This document shows, in pieces, positions 12,285 through 22,086 of a stretch of 64,000 nucleotides of DNA (position 1 is the stretch's first letter; every line of letters begins with the position of its first letter). The notes under the pieces were generated by a model that searched no databases, was not told where the DNA came from, and was given only the letters and a program-made list of their open reading frames with translations. Origin of the DNA: Acidobacteriota bacterium (lineage in GTDB: Bacteria > Acidobacteriota > Vicinamibacteria > Vicinamibacterales > UBA2999); NCBI GenBank assembly GCA_021730945.1, contig JAKFYH010000016.1:124001-188000 (forward strand), read 5' to 3'. Position numbers and translations under genes: made by a program.

Positions 12285-14366
12285 TTACGGGAGCGCCATC
12301 GTCGTATAGCCGCCGTTGCGCGGCAGGACGATGTACTGCTTGCCTTCGTGCAGATAGGTCATCAAGCCGTACTGGCCGAGGACGCGGGTTGGCACCGCGC
12401 CCACGCGCTTGCCGGTCTTCTTGTCGATGGCAAACAGGTGCGGCCGGTTGTCGGCGGTCTGGCCGGCCGACAGCAGCAGGGTGGACGTGGCGGCGAGCGC
12501 GGCGGTGCCGCGGCGGCCCCAGTTGGTGTCGACGCTCAACCCCTTCATGAGGGCATTGTTCTTGAACGCATCCTGCGCGGCCTGCGCGGTATCGCCGTGC
12601 GGGATCATCCAGAGATGCTCGCCGGTATTCATGTCGATCGCCGTGATGCGGCCGAGCGGACCCTTGAAGATGTCCGGAAAACCGATCAGCGGATCGTTTG
12701 GATCGGGTTTCGGCGCCGGCGGCGCTTCACCACGGGCGACGGCCCACGGCGACAGCGTCTTGCCGGTCATCCGATCGTTGTCGCGCTCGGCGGCCGGCGC
12801 GAGAATCGTCGGCGAGCAACCGCTGGTCGAGGCGATGAAGATGATACCGGTGGCCGGATCGGCCGCCGGCGGTCCGGTGATGTTGGCGCCGCCGCCGCCA
12901 CCCGGACAGATGTTGGCCGGGCCCTTGCCCTCGGCGTTGCCGCGATGCGTGGGCGCCGCGAACAACGGCGCCAGCAGGTCGAGCTTCTGTGCCCGCGCGA
13001 GCGCCAGCTTCTTGATCTCCGGCGTGTAGTCGATCAGGTGATCTTCGGTGCGGCCCTGGAGGTCGTACGGCGCCGGCTTGGTGACGTGCCACTGCGTGGC
13101 CGGCAGCTTCTCACCCGGCACCTTCGACTGGGGCGCCGGGCGCTCCACCATCGGCCAAATCGGCTGGCCGGTCTGGCGGTTGTAGGAATAGACCCACGAC
13201 TGCTTGGTGATCTGGAACAGGCCGGGCACCCGCTGGCCGTTCACGTTGACGTCAAGCAGCACCGGTGCCGTCGGCGTGTCGTAGTTCCAGATGTCATGCT
13301 TGACGATCTGCTGGTGCCAGACGCGCTTGCCGGTTTTTACATCGAGCGCGATCACGCTCGTGCTGAACAGGTTGTCGCCGGGGCGGAAACCACCGTAGTA
13401 GTCCATGGTGGCGCCGTTGGTCGGGATGTAGACGAGGCCGCGTGCCGGATCGGCCGACATCGGCGCCCACGAGGACACATCGCCGGTCCACTTCCACGCG
13501 TCGTTTTCCCACGTGTCATGGCCGAACTCACCCGGCCGCGGAATGACGTGGAACTTCCACAGGAATTTTCCGGTCTTGGCGTCGTAGCCGAGGATGTCGC
13601 CCGGGATGTTTTCGATGCGGGTCTGGTTGTAGCCCTGCTCGGCCGAGTTGCCGACAATCAGCACATCGTTGACGACAATCGGCGGAGACGAGGTGGTGAT
13701 GTAGCCGAGCGACAGCGGAATGCCCTGGGCGGCATCGTAGGGGAGCTTGGCGCTGGTCCACGGTTCCCAATCGGCGATCAAGTCCTTGAGCAGGTCGATC
13801 GATCCGGTCTTCGGGAAGCCGCGCACCGGCACCGCGCCGCCAAAGCCTTCGAGCGGCTGGCCGGTCTTGGCGTCGAGCGCGTGCAGGAAGAACCCTGGCG
13901 TGGTCACGAAGATCACGCCGCGGCCGTTAATGCGCGAGTAGGCCACGCCCTTGCCGTGGTTCGAACGCATTGAGTAGGCATGGCGCGGCGTCTCGGGTTC
14001 CTGGAACGTCCACAGCGTCTTGCCGGTGGCCGGATCCAGCGACACGACCGTGCGCCGCGGTCCCGACGTGGTCAGCAACATGCCGTCCACGTAGATCGGC
14101 AGCGAGCGGCCGTTGATGTCGCCCAGGTCGACGCCAGGCGCCGATTCGGCGCCCCACTCCCACGCCACCTTCAGCGTGTTGAAGTTCGAGGCGTTGATTT
14201 GATCGAGAGGCGAGTACCTCGTCGACGAATCTCCCCCCGTGATGTTCGGCCAGTCCGCCTTGTTCTGCGCGTCGCCCGCCAGCCCAGACAGGACCACGGC
14301 AAGCGCGACCACCAGCCCGCCGCCGAAGGCGTGGCGGGTCCAACCCCTCGAATTACCAGTTTTCAT
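12285..14366 (-). CDS. PQQ-binding-like quinoprotein dehydrogenase, secreted
   Basis: A 693-residue eight-bladed beta-propeller of the quinoprotein alcohol/glucose dehydrogenase class, exported by an N-terminal signal ([20 protein letters not shown]). The mature start [20 protein letters not shown] is the standard first blade, and repeated W-type blade motifs follow ([47 protein letters not shown]). [13 protein letters not shown] resembles the membrane-bound glucose dehydrogenase-like subgroup. The substrate is unknown. It diverges from the RnfD-like gene at 14540 and ends in the repeat region beside gltD. Confidence 0.88.
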   Translation of the reverse strand: MKTGNSRGWTRHAFGGGLVVALAVVLSGLAGDAQNKADWPNITGGDSSTRYSPLDQINASNFNTLKVAWEWGAESAPGVDLGDINGRSLPIYVDGMLLTTSGPRRTVVSLDPATGKTLWTFQEPETPRHAYSMRSNHGKGVAYSRINGRGVIFVTTPGFFLHALDAKTGQPLEGFGGAVPVRGFPKTGSIDLLKDLIADWEPWTSAKLPYDAAQGIPLSLGYITTSSPPIVVNDVLIVGNSAEQGYNQTRIENIPGDILGYDAKTGKFLWKFHVIPRPGEFGHDTWENDAWKWTGDVSSWAPMSADPARGLVYIPTNGATMDYYGGFRPGDNLFSTSVIALDVKTGKRVWHQQIVKHDIWNYDTPTAPVLLDVNVNGQRVPGLFQITKQSWVYSYNRQTGQPIWPMVERPAPQSKVPGEKLPATQWHVTKPAPYDLQGRTEDHLIDYTPEIKKLALARAQKLDLLAPLFAAPTHRGNAEGKGPANICPGGGGGANITGPPAADPATGIIFIASTSGCSPTILAPAAERDNDRMTGKTLSPWAVARGEAPPAPKPDPNDPLIGFPDIFKGPLGRITAIDMNTGEHLWMIPHGDTAQAAQDAFKNNALMKGLSVDTNWGRRGTAALAATSTLLLSAGQTADNRPHLFAIDKKTGKRVGAVPTRVLGQYGLMTYLHEGKQYIVLPRNGGYTTMALP

Positions 14367-14539
14367 CGATACCTCTGCTATTCGACTCGACTCCCGGACC
14401 GGATTGGCCGATCTGTCTCCGAATACTACTTACAGCGGGGGCAAGAGTGTGCCGGAGGCATGGGTTTTGTCAATCATTTGCGATGGCCTCGCCCGTGGTG
14501 TACAAGCTTAAGGCTCACCGGGTTCAACCACAGATATCA

Positions 14540-16189
14540 ATGTCGTCCGCAAAGCGCCGGGAACGGCGCGAGGGATCCTCCCGCCGTCCTGAACAATCGT
14601 TCAGCGCCAGAGCCGGCAGCCCACTTGCCGTGTTCTGGGTGCCGTTGGCCTTTACGGCTGCGCTGGTGGCGCTCACGCTGTTGCCCAGGCTGCAGGCATC
14701 CCAACTGTTGGTGTGGTCGTTCTGGGGGGCCGGCGCGGCACTGCTGGTGTGGATGGCCTTGCTCGCCACGCTCGCCAAGGCTGGAGCGGCCGGGGCCGCG
14801 GTCGACAGGGCTTCGGTGCCGTGGACGCCGTCGATTCACCTGGCTCAACCTCGTCCCCAGCACTACATCCAGGCCTGCTGCCACCTGACGGTCTACGCCT
14901 ACTGGGGTTACTACTGGCGTCCGGTCTACGACTTCGCACCCCTGCTGGTTGGCCAACTGCTGTTCGCCTATGCCTTTGACCTGCTGCTGTCGTGGTCGCG
15001 TCGCGAGAGCTATCCACTCGGGTTCGGACCGTTTCCCATCATCTTCAGCACCAACCTGTTCCTGTGGTTCGTCGACGACTGGTTCGCCTTCCAGTTTCTG
15101 CTGATCGCGGTCGGTTTTGCCGGCAAGGCGTTCGTGCGATGGGATCGCGACGGCAAGAGAGTCCATATCTTCAACCCGTCGGCGTTCACGCTGGCGTTGT
15201 TCTCGGTCGTTCTGCTCGCCACCGGCACCACGCACCTTACGTGGGGCCAGGAGATTGCCACCACCTTCAGCCTCGGCCCCAACATCTATAAGGTGCTGTT
15301 CCTGGTCGGACTGGTGGTCATGTACTTCTTCGCCATCACGCCGGTGACCGCGATGGCGGCGCTCACGCTGTTTGGCGGCAGCCAGATCTACACCGCGATC
15401 ACCGGCGTGCCGTACTTCATCGATTCGGACATCCCGTCGGCGGTCTTCCTGGGCCTGCACCTGCTCGTGACCGACCCTTCGACATCGCCACGAACACCGC
15501 TCGGCCGCGCGGTCTTCGGCTTTCTCTACGGCGCCGGCGTCTTCGGCCTCTACGCGTTGCTCGGCGTCTTCGGCATGCCGACGTTCTACGACAAGCTGCT
15601 GTGCGTGCCACTGCTTAACCTGGCCGTACCGGCGATCGATCGCGCGGTCAGCGCTCTTGGCACCCGTCCGCTGATGCACGTCCTGGGACTCGATCCGCCA
15701 CTTGGCCGCGCCAACCTCGCGCACATGGGCGCCTGGGTCCTTGTCTTTGGCGTGATGACAATGGTGGGTGCCGCCGACGGCATGCACAAGGGCGACGCGC
15801 TGCCGTTCTGGCAGCAGGCGTGCGCGGCCGACCAGCCGCAGGCGTGCGAGCGGCTGCTGCGTATTGAGGGATCGTATTGCGGCGACAACGCCGGATGGGC
15901 GTGCAACGAGCTTGGTCGTCACTACACCGAGGGCCGGCTGGTCCCGCCGGACCCCGAGCGCGCTTTCGCCTACTTCTCGCGCGCGTGCGAGGGGCGCTTC
16001 CAGGCCGGCTGCGTCAACTTGCTTGATGCCTCGGCGCCGAGTCGCGCCAATCCCCGCGCCTTCGACCTGCGCCTGCTGCTGCGCGAAGGCGGACCGAACC
16101 TGATGGAGATGCCGGTGCCGGATCTGTACGCCCGGGCGTGCCGGCATGGATGGGAGTTTGCGTGTACCGCGCCAACCGCGTCGCGATGA
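14540..16189 (+). CDS. RnfD/NqrB-like membrane protein with C-terminal Sel1-like repeats
   Basis: A 549-residue protein. Residues about 30-420 hold roughly ten hydrophobic helices with RnfD-like landmarks: HIFNPSAFTLALFS and LLVTDPSTSPRTPLGRAVFG, compared with the TDP..S..T..GR signature of RnfD. I do not see the SGAT-type flavinylation motif of true RnfD/NqrB. The C-terminal 110 residues carry paired Cys and Sel1-like helical repeats (FWQQACAADQPQACERL, YFSRACEGRFQAGCVNL). No other Rnf subunit is nearby. Start at ATG 14540; its stop overlaps the next gene by 4 bp, so the two are probably a functional pair. Role unknown, possibly quinone or redox related given the flanking quinoproteins. Confidence 0.75.
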   Translation: MSSAKRRERREGSSRRPEQSFSARAGSPLAVFWVPLAFTAALVALTLLPRLQASQLLVWSFWGAGAALLVWMALLATLAKAGAAGAAVDRASVPWTPSIHLAQPRPQHYIQACCHLTVYAYWGYYWRPVYDFAPLLVGQLLFAYAFDLLLSWSRRESYPLGFGPFPIIFSTNLFLWFVDDWFAFQFLLIAVGFAGKAFVRWDRDGKRVHIFNPSAFTLALFSVVLLATGTTHLTWGQEIATTFSLGPNIYKVLFLVGLVVMYFFAITPVTAMAALTLFGGSQIYTAITGVPYFIDSDIPSAVFLGLHLLVTDPSTSPRTPLGRAVFGFLYGAGVFGLYALLGVFGMPTFYDKLLCVPLLNLAVPAIDRAVSALGTRPLMHVLGLDPPLGRANLAHMGAWVLVFGVMTMVGAADGMHKGDALPFWQQACAADQPQACERLLRIEGSYCGDNAGWACNELGRHYTEGRLVPPDPERAFAYFSRACEGRFQAGCVNLLDASAPSRANPRAFDLRLLLREGGPNLMEMPVPDLYARACRHGWEFACTAPTASR

Positions 16190-17004
16190 GGATTCTTGCC
16201 TGCGTCGCGCTGGCCGTCGCACTGGTCTCGACGAGTGTCGAGACCCGGCAGGGCGCGGCCGCGGCGAGCGAGTGGCCCGAGTGGGTCGAGATTCCCGGCG
16301 GTCCTTTCACCATGGGCGCCGACCCGGCCGCCGATCCGCGCGCGTTCGAGAACGAGAAATGGTCCCCCGCCCAGGGAGAGGGAACCGTCGACCTGCCGTC
16401 GTTTTATCTCGCCAGGCACGAAGTGACGGTCGCGCAGTTTGCCGCGTTCGCGCGGGCGACCAAGGCGCCGATTGACGCCAACGCGATCGCCGGCGCACCG
16501 TCGCATCCGGTGGCATTTGTGTCGTGGCCCAACGCCATCGCCTATTGCCGCTGGCTCGAGTCCGCGCTCGCGAAGGCCGATGGTCCGGCGGGCGATCTGG
16601 TTCGCGCCGGATGGCACGTGCGGTTGCCGACTGAAGCGCAGTGGGAGAAGGCGGCGCGTGGCGGCGATCGCCGTGCCTTCCCCTGGGGGGATCAGCCGCG
16701 AAGGGATCGCGCCAACTTCGAGGGTTCGGCGACCATGCCGGTCGGGCAGTACCCCTGCCCTGAGTGCCCGTACGGTTTGTCCGACATGAGCGGCAATGTC
16801 TGGGAGTGGACCAGCAGCCCCTATCAGCCCTATCCGTATGATCCGGCCGACGATCGGTCCAACCTCGACGCCGATGCGTTGTGGGTGATGCGCGGAGGTC
16901 ACTATGGCGATCCCGCCCGCCAGGTCCGCACCACCACGCGCGGCGCCGCCGATCCCGGCGCCAAGCGCGCGTTCATCGGCTTGCGCGTCGCACTCGTGCG
17001 CTAG
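16186..17004 (+). CDS. Formylglycine-generating-enzyme family protein (SUMF1), secreted
   Basis: A 272-residue exported protein with signal peptide MRILACVALAVALVSTSV. The FGE-sulfatase fold is shown by EIPGGPFTMGAD at the start, HEVTVAQFAAFA, VRLPTEAQWEKAARGG, PWGD, GLSDMSGNVWEWTSSPY and the C-terminal GLRVAL. Active FGEs need specific Cys pairs near the C-terminus. Here the only obvious Cys are in CPECPYGLSDMSG, so sulfatase-activating function is doubtful and a structural or binding role is as likely. The ATG at 16186 overlaps the stop of the RnfD-like gene. Confidence 0.85.
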   Translation: MRILACVALAVALVSTSVETRQGAAAASEWPEWVEIPGGPFTMGADPAADPRAFENEKWSPAQGEGTVDLPSFYLARHEVTVAQFAAFARATKAPIDANAIAGAPSHPVAFVSWPNAIAYCRWLESALAKADGPAGDLVRAGWHVRLPTEAQWEKAARGGDRRAFPWGDQPRRDRANFEGSATMPVGQYPCPECPYGLSDMSGNVWEWTSSPYQPYPYDPADDRSNLDADALWVMRGGHYGDPARQVRTTTRGAADPGAKRAFIGLRVALVR

Positions 17005-17097
17005 CCTTCGGCCGCGCGGCAGAGCGAGCTGCCTCTCCCGGCAATCGCCAGTCGAAGTTGAACTACCCTGATGGCAACACCTCGGAGGAATCCCGAC

Positions 17098-18411
17098 ATG
17101 CGCATGGCCCTCACGCTCCTGCTCTTCGCCAGTCTGGTCACGCTCCACGCCGACGATTGGCCGCACTGGCGCGGTCCGGCGACCTCCGGCGTCAGCAGCG
17201 AACGCGGCCTGCCAGAACGCTGGAGCGACACCGAGAACCTGGCCTGGAAGGCGAAGCTCGACGGCCTGGGCATCTCGTCGCCGATCGTGTCCGGCGACCT
17301 GGTGTTTGTGACCGCGCAGCTCGGCAACGGCGACGTGCGGCCGGGACCACGCCTGATGCAGAGCGGCAACGCCGTCGAAGCCGGCGAGCGTCCCCTCGGC
17401 GCCGGACCAGCCAGGGGCAGTGGCCAGGTCACGTTCCTGGTGAGCGCGTTCAGCCGCCTGTCAGGCCGGCCCGCATGGCGATTTGAACTGCCGGCTGAAG
17501 GACCGCTGCCGTCGGTCCACGAAAAGCACAACCTCGCATCGCCAAGTCCGGTGACCGACGGCCAGCGGGTCTACGCCTGGTTCGCCACTGGCCAGATTGC
17601 CGCCATCGACCTGACCGGCAAGCTGGTGTGGCAGGCCAACCTCGGCGCCAAGTACGGAACCTTCGAGATCAACTGGGGCCACGGCAGCTCGCCCACCGTC
17701 CATGGCGACACGCTGATTCTGATTTGCTACCACGAGACCCAGTCGTACCTGCTCGCGCTCGACACCCGCACCGGCGCCGTGCGGTGGAAGGTCGATGCCG
17801 ACAGGGGCGTGACCTCCTACAGCACCCCGCTGGTCGTGGAGGCGGGCGGCAAGCCCGAGGTCATCGTCAATTCGAGCATTGGCGTGAGCGGTCACGACCT
17901 GGCGACCGGCGCGCGGCTCTGGCACATTGCCGAGGACAACCGCTTTCCGATTCCGATGCCGCTATTTCAGAACGGCCTGATCTACGCCAGCCGCGGCTAT
18001 CGCAGCAGCCCGTTCATGGCGGTGAAGCCAGGCGGGAGGGGCAATGTCGCCGCCAGCCATGTCGCCTGGCGGGCGCCGTCGGGCGCGCCCTACGTTTCGT
18101 CACTCGTCTACTACGACAAGCTGATCTACATGGTGGGCGATGTCGGCGTGTTGACCGTAGTCGACGCGGCGACCGGCGAACGCATCCATCAGGAACGTAC
18201 CGGTGGCATTTTCAGCGCCTCACCGGTGGCCGGCGACGGCAAGGTCTACCTGCTCAGCGAGGACGGCGAGACGATTGTCGTGGCCGCGGGCCGGACGCCC
18301 CGTATCCTCGCGCGCAACCGCCTTGCCGCGCGCCAGTTGGCATCGCCGGCGATCGCCGGCGGCCGCTTGTACATACGCTCGGATGATGCGCTCTACGCGA
18401 TAGGCAAGTAG
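17098..18411 (+). CDS. PQQ-like beta-propeller protein, secreted
   Basis: A 437-residue exported propeller with signal peptide MRMALTLLLFASLVTLHA followed by DDWPHWRGPATSGVSSERG, the hallmark start of the outer-membrane-assembly/BamB-like PQQ-repeat family in Acidobacteriota and Planctomycetota. Repeated blades include AIDLTGKLVWQANLG, ALDTRTGAVRWKVD and VVDAATGERIHQE. The start at 17098 is set by a good Shine-Dalgarno (CGGAGGA, 8 bases upstream). Catalytic residues of a true dehydrogenase are not evident, so a binding or scaffold role is plausible. Confidence 0.85.
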   Translation: MRMALTLLLFASLVTLHADDWPHWRGPATSGVSSERGLPERWSDTENLAWKAKLDGLGISSPIVSGDLVFVTAQLGNGDVRPGPRLMQSGNAVEAGERPLGAGPARGSGQVTFLVSAFSRLSGRPAWRFELPAEGPLPSVHEKHNLASPSPVTDGQRVYAWFATGQIAAIDLTGKLVWQANLGAKYGTFEINWGHGSSPTVHGDTLILICYHETQSYLLALDTRTGAVRWKVDADRGVTSYSTPLVVEAGGKPEVIVNSSIGVSGHDLATGARLWHIAEDNRFPIPMPLFQNGLIYASRGYRSSPFMAVKPGGRGNVAASHVAWRAPSGAPYVSSLVYYDKLIYMVGDVGVLTVVDAATGERIHQERTGGIFSASPVAGDGKVYLLSEDGETIVVAAGRTPRILARNRLAARQLASPAIAGGRLYIRSDDALYAIGK

Positions 18412-18423
18412 CGGCGAGATTGC

Positions 18424-18543
18424 TGCGATCTGCAACGCTTCGGCGAGACGAGCGATGGCGGCTATCTCGTGTGCGCCGATCTGCTGGATGACGTCACGGC
18501 CGGATATTCGCATGGCATCTCCGGCGACGACGGCGCCGATTGA
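18424..18543 (+). pseudogene. Fragment resembling an FkbM-type methyltransferase
   Basis: An open stretch with no start codon reads RFGETSDGGYLVCADLL and then AGYSHGISGDDGAD before a stop. The R-x-G-x-x-x-DGGY-x-V and Y-S-x-G-I-S spacing matches the N-terminal conserved block of FkbM-like methyltransferases. Only about 40 residues remain and nothing upstream or downstream continues the domain, so this looks like a decayed remnant left behind the propeller gene. Confidence 0.5.
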
Positions 18544-18563
18544 CGCCGCGTCGCCCTGGTTCG

Positions 18564-18842
18564 CTACGCGCTCGATGCGCCCCCGCCGATGGCCGGCTTG
18601 GCGTCACTGAGCGCGGCCATCAGCGCGGCTTCGGTAATGCGGTGACGCGCTACTTCGAGGCCGTCAATCATCAGCACTGGAATGTCGTGCTTGTAGCGAT
18701 CGTATTCGTCCAGATCCAGCGCGATGTTACGCTCGGCCACGACCACGCCGCTGTCACGCAGCACCGCCCGCACGAGATCGCGCATGTCGTCGCACAGGTG
18801 GCAACCTGGCTTGGTATAAAGCAGGACGCGCGGCGCGCTCAT
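18564..18842 (-). CDS. Glutaredoxin-like thioredoxin-fold protein
   Basis: A 92-residue thioredoxin-fold protein of the glutaredoxin-like (DUF836) family. The redox motif C14-H-L-C17 sits in YTKPGCHLCDD, and the cis-Pro is in HDIPVLMIDG. The family reduces disulfides or binds glutathione; specific targets are unknown. It stands alone between the gene remnant and the TonB receptor, separated from the latter by a strong hairpin. Confidence 0.88.
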   Translation of the reverse strand: MSAPRVLLYTKPGCHLCDDMRDLVRAVLRDSGVVVAERNIALDLDEYDRYKHDIPVLMIDGLEVARHRITEAALMAALSDAKPAIGGGASSA

Positions 18843-18937
18843 GCCAGTACTATATCGTCCCCATTCGCGACGCCTGCCGGCCGCGGGGTCGTCGAGTCGC
18901 GATCGACCCCGACTGCGCCGTAGCGGGCCACGAGAAG

Positions 18938-18963
18938 CGGGCCGGGGGATTGCCCCCGGCCCG
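18938..18963. terminator. Perfect GC-rich hairpin downstream of the TonB receptor
   Basis: An 11 bp perfect stem (CGGGCCGGGGG) closes on a 4-base loop ATTG. It lies 50 bases past the receptor stop and about 95 bases before the glutaredoxin start, in position to end the leftward receptor message. There is no run of T on either side, so it is an atypical intrinsic terminator or a processing and stability structure. Confidence 0.55.
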
Positions 18964-19014
18964 CCTGGTTGCGCTGCCGATCATCGAGGCTCCGCGGAGC
19001 CCAGTTCACCCTTG

Positions 19015-21846
19015 CTAGAACGCGAAGCGAACCGCGATCTGGAAGGTCCGCGGGTCGAGTGTCGCGATGATGCGATCGAACTGCGACCCGTTACTCAGGT
19101 TGAAGTTGGTCACCTGGTTCGAGTTCAGCGCGTTGAACAGGTCGGCGATGACCGAGAAGCGGTAACGGTCAACCGAGAACGTCTTGTCGAGGCGGAAGTC
19201 CACGATCGTGACGTTATCCGAGTAGTTGCTGTCGATGTTCTCCTGGAACACAGTTGCCGTGCCGGCGTTGGGCAGCGCGAAGCTGATGCGACGGGCATAG
19301 GGCCAGCCGCTCTGCATGCGGACGTTGGTACCGAAGCCGACCTCGAACGGGAACACGTAGCGGCCGAGGAATCGTGCCGACCAGTTCTTGCTGTCCTGAC
19401 GGTTCGCGACAGTCGGGAAGGACTCGCCGTTGGCGTTGTAGCCGGTGGCGATCGGGTCGGCAGTCAGCGGGCTCGTGCTGGCGCTGTCGCCGCGCCTGAG
19501 TTCGCTGCGCCACTGGTAATCGAAGCTGCTCTGGAAGAACAATCCGCCCGGGAAGCGCTTGTTGAACCCGGCGCTGATCGTATCGAAGACGTCGTCACCG
19601 CCGCCGACCGTTTCGGGGATGTTGGTCACCTGATTGATGACCTGCCCGCGCAGGCTGTCAGGAATGTCAAACGCGTTGATCGTCGTCGAACCGGTCACGC
19701 CGTTGACGTAGTCGCGCAGGTCCACGGTGACGGAAGTCGGCACGCTGAACTGACCGACGCGCACGACGTTCAGTGTGGCGAACTCGTCATACGTCATCTT
19801 GCGGACGTAGGCAATGCGGGCCGACGACTCACCCCAGAACTGCTGCTCGAACGAGAGGTTGAACTCATCTGCGTACGGGGTCCGCAGGTTCGGGTCGATC
19901 GTCGTGCTGGTGCCGCCCGAGGAGGCCAGCAGGACGCCCAGCTCCGAGATGCCGTCATACAGGCGATTGCCGTTCTGGTCGAGGAAGCGGTAATCGCGGC
20001 TGTTGGTGCCGCCAGGGTTCAGGTTGCTCATGCGGTCGGCGAAGTTGTAGTAGTAGCGGCCGTAGAAGCCCTTGAACACCGACCGGCCGTCGTCGGTCGG
20101 CGAATAGCTGATACCGAGCCGTGGCACGAACTTCGTTGACGTCAGAAGCGTCTTCGCCGCCGAGGTCGAGGGCGGGAAGATCTCACTCAGCACCGCCTGG
20201 CGGACCGAGTCCTGGTAGTACGGCCGCTGGCGATCCATGCGGACGCCCAGCGAGACCGATACCTGCCGGTTGATGCTCCAGCGATCCTGGAAGAACAGCG
20301 AGGTGCGCATGTTGCGGTCGTCGGCACCGGTCCAGCCGGTGCCGAAGTCGCTGTTCTCGCCGTAGTCATACAGGCGAATCACATCGACGGCACCGTTGCG
20401 GTCGCGGTACTGGATCTGGCCAGACGCGCCGTTCTCGCCGAAGATCGACTGGTCGTCCTGCCATTCAAGGCCGAACTTGATGTCGTGCGACCCGGCCTTG
20501 TCGGGCAGAAAGTAACTGATCGTGGCGTTGACCTGCGGCTTGTTACGGTCGAAGGTGAACGGCCCGTTGCCGGCGCCCGAGTTCACGCCGGTGCCGGTGT
20601 CAAACCGCGACGGGTTGGTCTTGTAGTCCACCGCCGGCACCATCGGCCAGCCGAATCCAAACAACCCCACCTTGACGTCGGCGAACAGCCGGTTGGTCCA
20701 GACCCGTTGCCACTGGGCGTTGTACATCCACGACCTGGAATCCTGCGCCAGGATCGACTCGGCCGGAGTCGTCACCGACAGCCCGCGGAATGGCTTGTAC
20801 TTGCGCGCCCACTGGTAGTAGCCAAGGATCGTGTCCTTGCTCGACGCCTTCCAGGTGACCTTGCCGGTGGCATTGTCGAAAATGCCGAGGTCGGTGAACT
20901 CCCGCGACACGCCCGAGATGGCCTTGTCGATCTTGAAGTGGTTGTAGGCACCGTAGAACCACACCTTGTCGATCCGGATGGGACCGCCGATGTCAGTGTG
21001 GCCCTCCCAGAACAGGAGGTTCGGCTGGCCGGTGAAGCCGCGCGTGGCGGTTTCGGCGTCGATGTTGTCGCCGACCCAGCTGCCGCTCTCGTAGGTGAGG
21101 TTGCTGAACGACTTGAACTGGTTGCCGCCGCTCTTGATGGTCGAGAACACGGCCGCACCGGGCGTCATCATCGTCACGTCGCCGCCGGCCGCGCTGACCG
21201 ATACTTCTTCGTGGGCGAAGAAGTCCTGGTAGATGCCGGCGCCGCCCGTGCCTTCCGTGGTGTCAACGCCGTCGGTGACGACCCGGTTCTGGCCGCGGAC
21301 ACCGAAGCTTTCGTAGCCCGACTGCTGGCTCTTGTGGCTGCCGCCGACGTCGAACCCGCGCATGCGGACGCCCGGCGCCTGGCCAAGCGTCGCCCAAAGA
21401 TCGGTGGCTGATGGAATCGCCGCCAGCTTCTCGGCGCTGAATTCCGAACCCACCTTGGTGGACGAGACGTCAACGATCGGGGAGACCGCGGTCACGGTGA
21501 CCGTCTCTTCGAGCGACGCCAGCGACATGGTGATGTCCACGTTGAGTGTCTGGCCCAGGCCGAGCACGATGTTGTCGCGCACCGTGTTGCGGAAGCCACT
21601 GAGCTCATACGACAGCGAGTAGCGGCCCGGCGGGAGCGACGGGAACCGATACTGCCCGTCAATCTCGGTAACCGCGGTCTGCGAACCAATCAGCGCGGGT
21701 GACGTCGCCGTGACGGTCACACCGGGCAACGTGGCCTTCTGGGCGTCGGTCACGACGCCCATGAGGCGCCCAATGTCCTGGGCGCTGGCAGGAACCGAGA
21801 TCACTACGGCAAACGCCGTAGCCAAAAGCACGCGAATGAACGACAT
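19015..21846 (-). CDS. TonB-dependent receptor with carboxypeptidase-regulatory-like domain
   Basis: A 943-residue outer-membrane protein. The signal peptide ends at SVPASAQ, followed by a CarboxypepD_reg-like domain (residues about 25-110: GVVTDAQKATLPGVTVTA, YRFPSLPPGRYSL), a plug domain (about 120-230; VRGQNRVVTDGV) and a long beta-barrel ending in the C-terminal Phe (TFQIAVRFAF). This is the large Oar/SusC-like receptor type abundant in Acidobacteriota, thought to import oligomeric substrates. The start has an exceptionally strong Shine-Dalgarno, AGGAGGTGA, eight bases upstream of the ATG. No partner lipoprotein is adjacent, so the substrate is unknown. Confidence 0.93.
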   Translation of the reverse strand: MSFIRVLLATAFAVVISVPASAQDIGRLMGVVTDAQKATLPGVTVTATSPALIGSQTAVTEIDGQYRFPSLPPGRYSLSYELSGFRNTVRDNIVLGLGQTLNVDITMSLASLEETVTVTAVSPIVDVSSTKVGSEFSAEKLAAIPSATDLWATLGQAPGVRMRGFDVGGSHKSQQSGYESFGVRGQNRVVTDGVDTTEGTGGAGIYQDFFAHEEVSVSAAGGDVTMMTPGAAVFSTIKSGGNQFKSFSNLTYESGSWVGDNIDAETATRGFTGQPNLLFWEGHTDIGGPIRIDKVWFYGAYNHFKIDKAISGVSREFTDLGIFDNATGKVTWKASSKDTILGYYQWARKYKPFRGLSVTTPAESILAQDSRSWMYNAQWQRVWTNRLFADVKVGLFGFGWPMVPAVDYKTNPSRFDTGTGVNSGAGNGPFTFDRNKPQVNATISYFLPDKAGSHDIKFGLEWQDDQSIFGENGASGQIQYRDRNGAVDVIRLYDYGENSDFGTGWTGADDRNMRTSLFFQDRWSINRQVSVSLGVRMDRQRPYYQDSVRQAVLSEIFPPSTSAAKTLLTSTKFVPRLGISYSPTDDGRSVFKGFYGRYYYNFADRMSNLNPGGTNSRDYRFLDQNGNRLYDGISELGVLLASSGGTSTTIDPNLRTPYADEFNLSFEQQFWGESSARIAYVRKMTYDEFATLNVVRVGQFSVPTSVTVDLRDYVNGVTGSTTINAFDIPDSLRGQVINQVTNIPETVGGGDDVFDTISAGFNKRFPGGLFFQSSFDYQWRSELRRGDSASTSPLTADPIATGYNANGESFPTVANRQDSKNWSARFLGRYVFPFEVGFGTNVRMQSGWPYARRISFALPNAGTATVFQENIDSNYSDNVTIVDFRLDKTFSVDRYRFSVIADLFNALNSNQVTNFNLSNGSQFDRIIATLDPRTFQIAVRFAF

Positions 21847-22086
21847 CGAGTTTCACCTCCTGAGGACAAAGACACGACAGCCGCCGACAACCCGGCAGGC
21901 CGAACCGACGGGCCGCCCATCTTCTGGCAGCCATGGGGAATGGGACGAGGAGACTTAAGGGTACGGGAGGAGACGTTCGCAAACAATCGGGCGATCACAC
22001 CAATTCCACCCAGGGAAATTGGCTAGTGGATAGTGTCTACTTTTCGCGGCGGCAACTGACCAGGGCCGGCAGCGGCCGGGAGTCCG

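Noticed and set aside
12165..13973. A 602-codon open frame on the plus strand opposite the quinoprotein gene.
   Set aside because: The minus-strand product has a signal peptide and clear propeller motifs; the plus-strand translation has none and begins inside a repeat.
14540..16189. Naming the membrane protein rnfD.
   Set aside because: No flavinylation motif was seen, no other Rnf genes are present, and it carries an extra Sel1-like tail.
14537..16222. A 561-codon minus-strand frame opposite the RnfD-like gene.
   Set aside because: Composition is Arg/Gln/Glu-rich shadow sequence; the plus strand has membrane helices and recognisable motifs.
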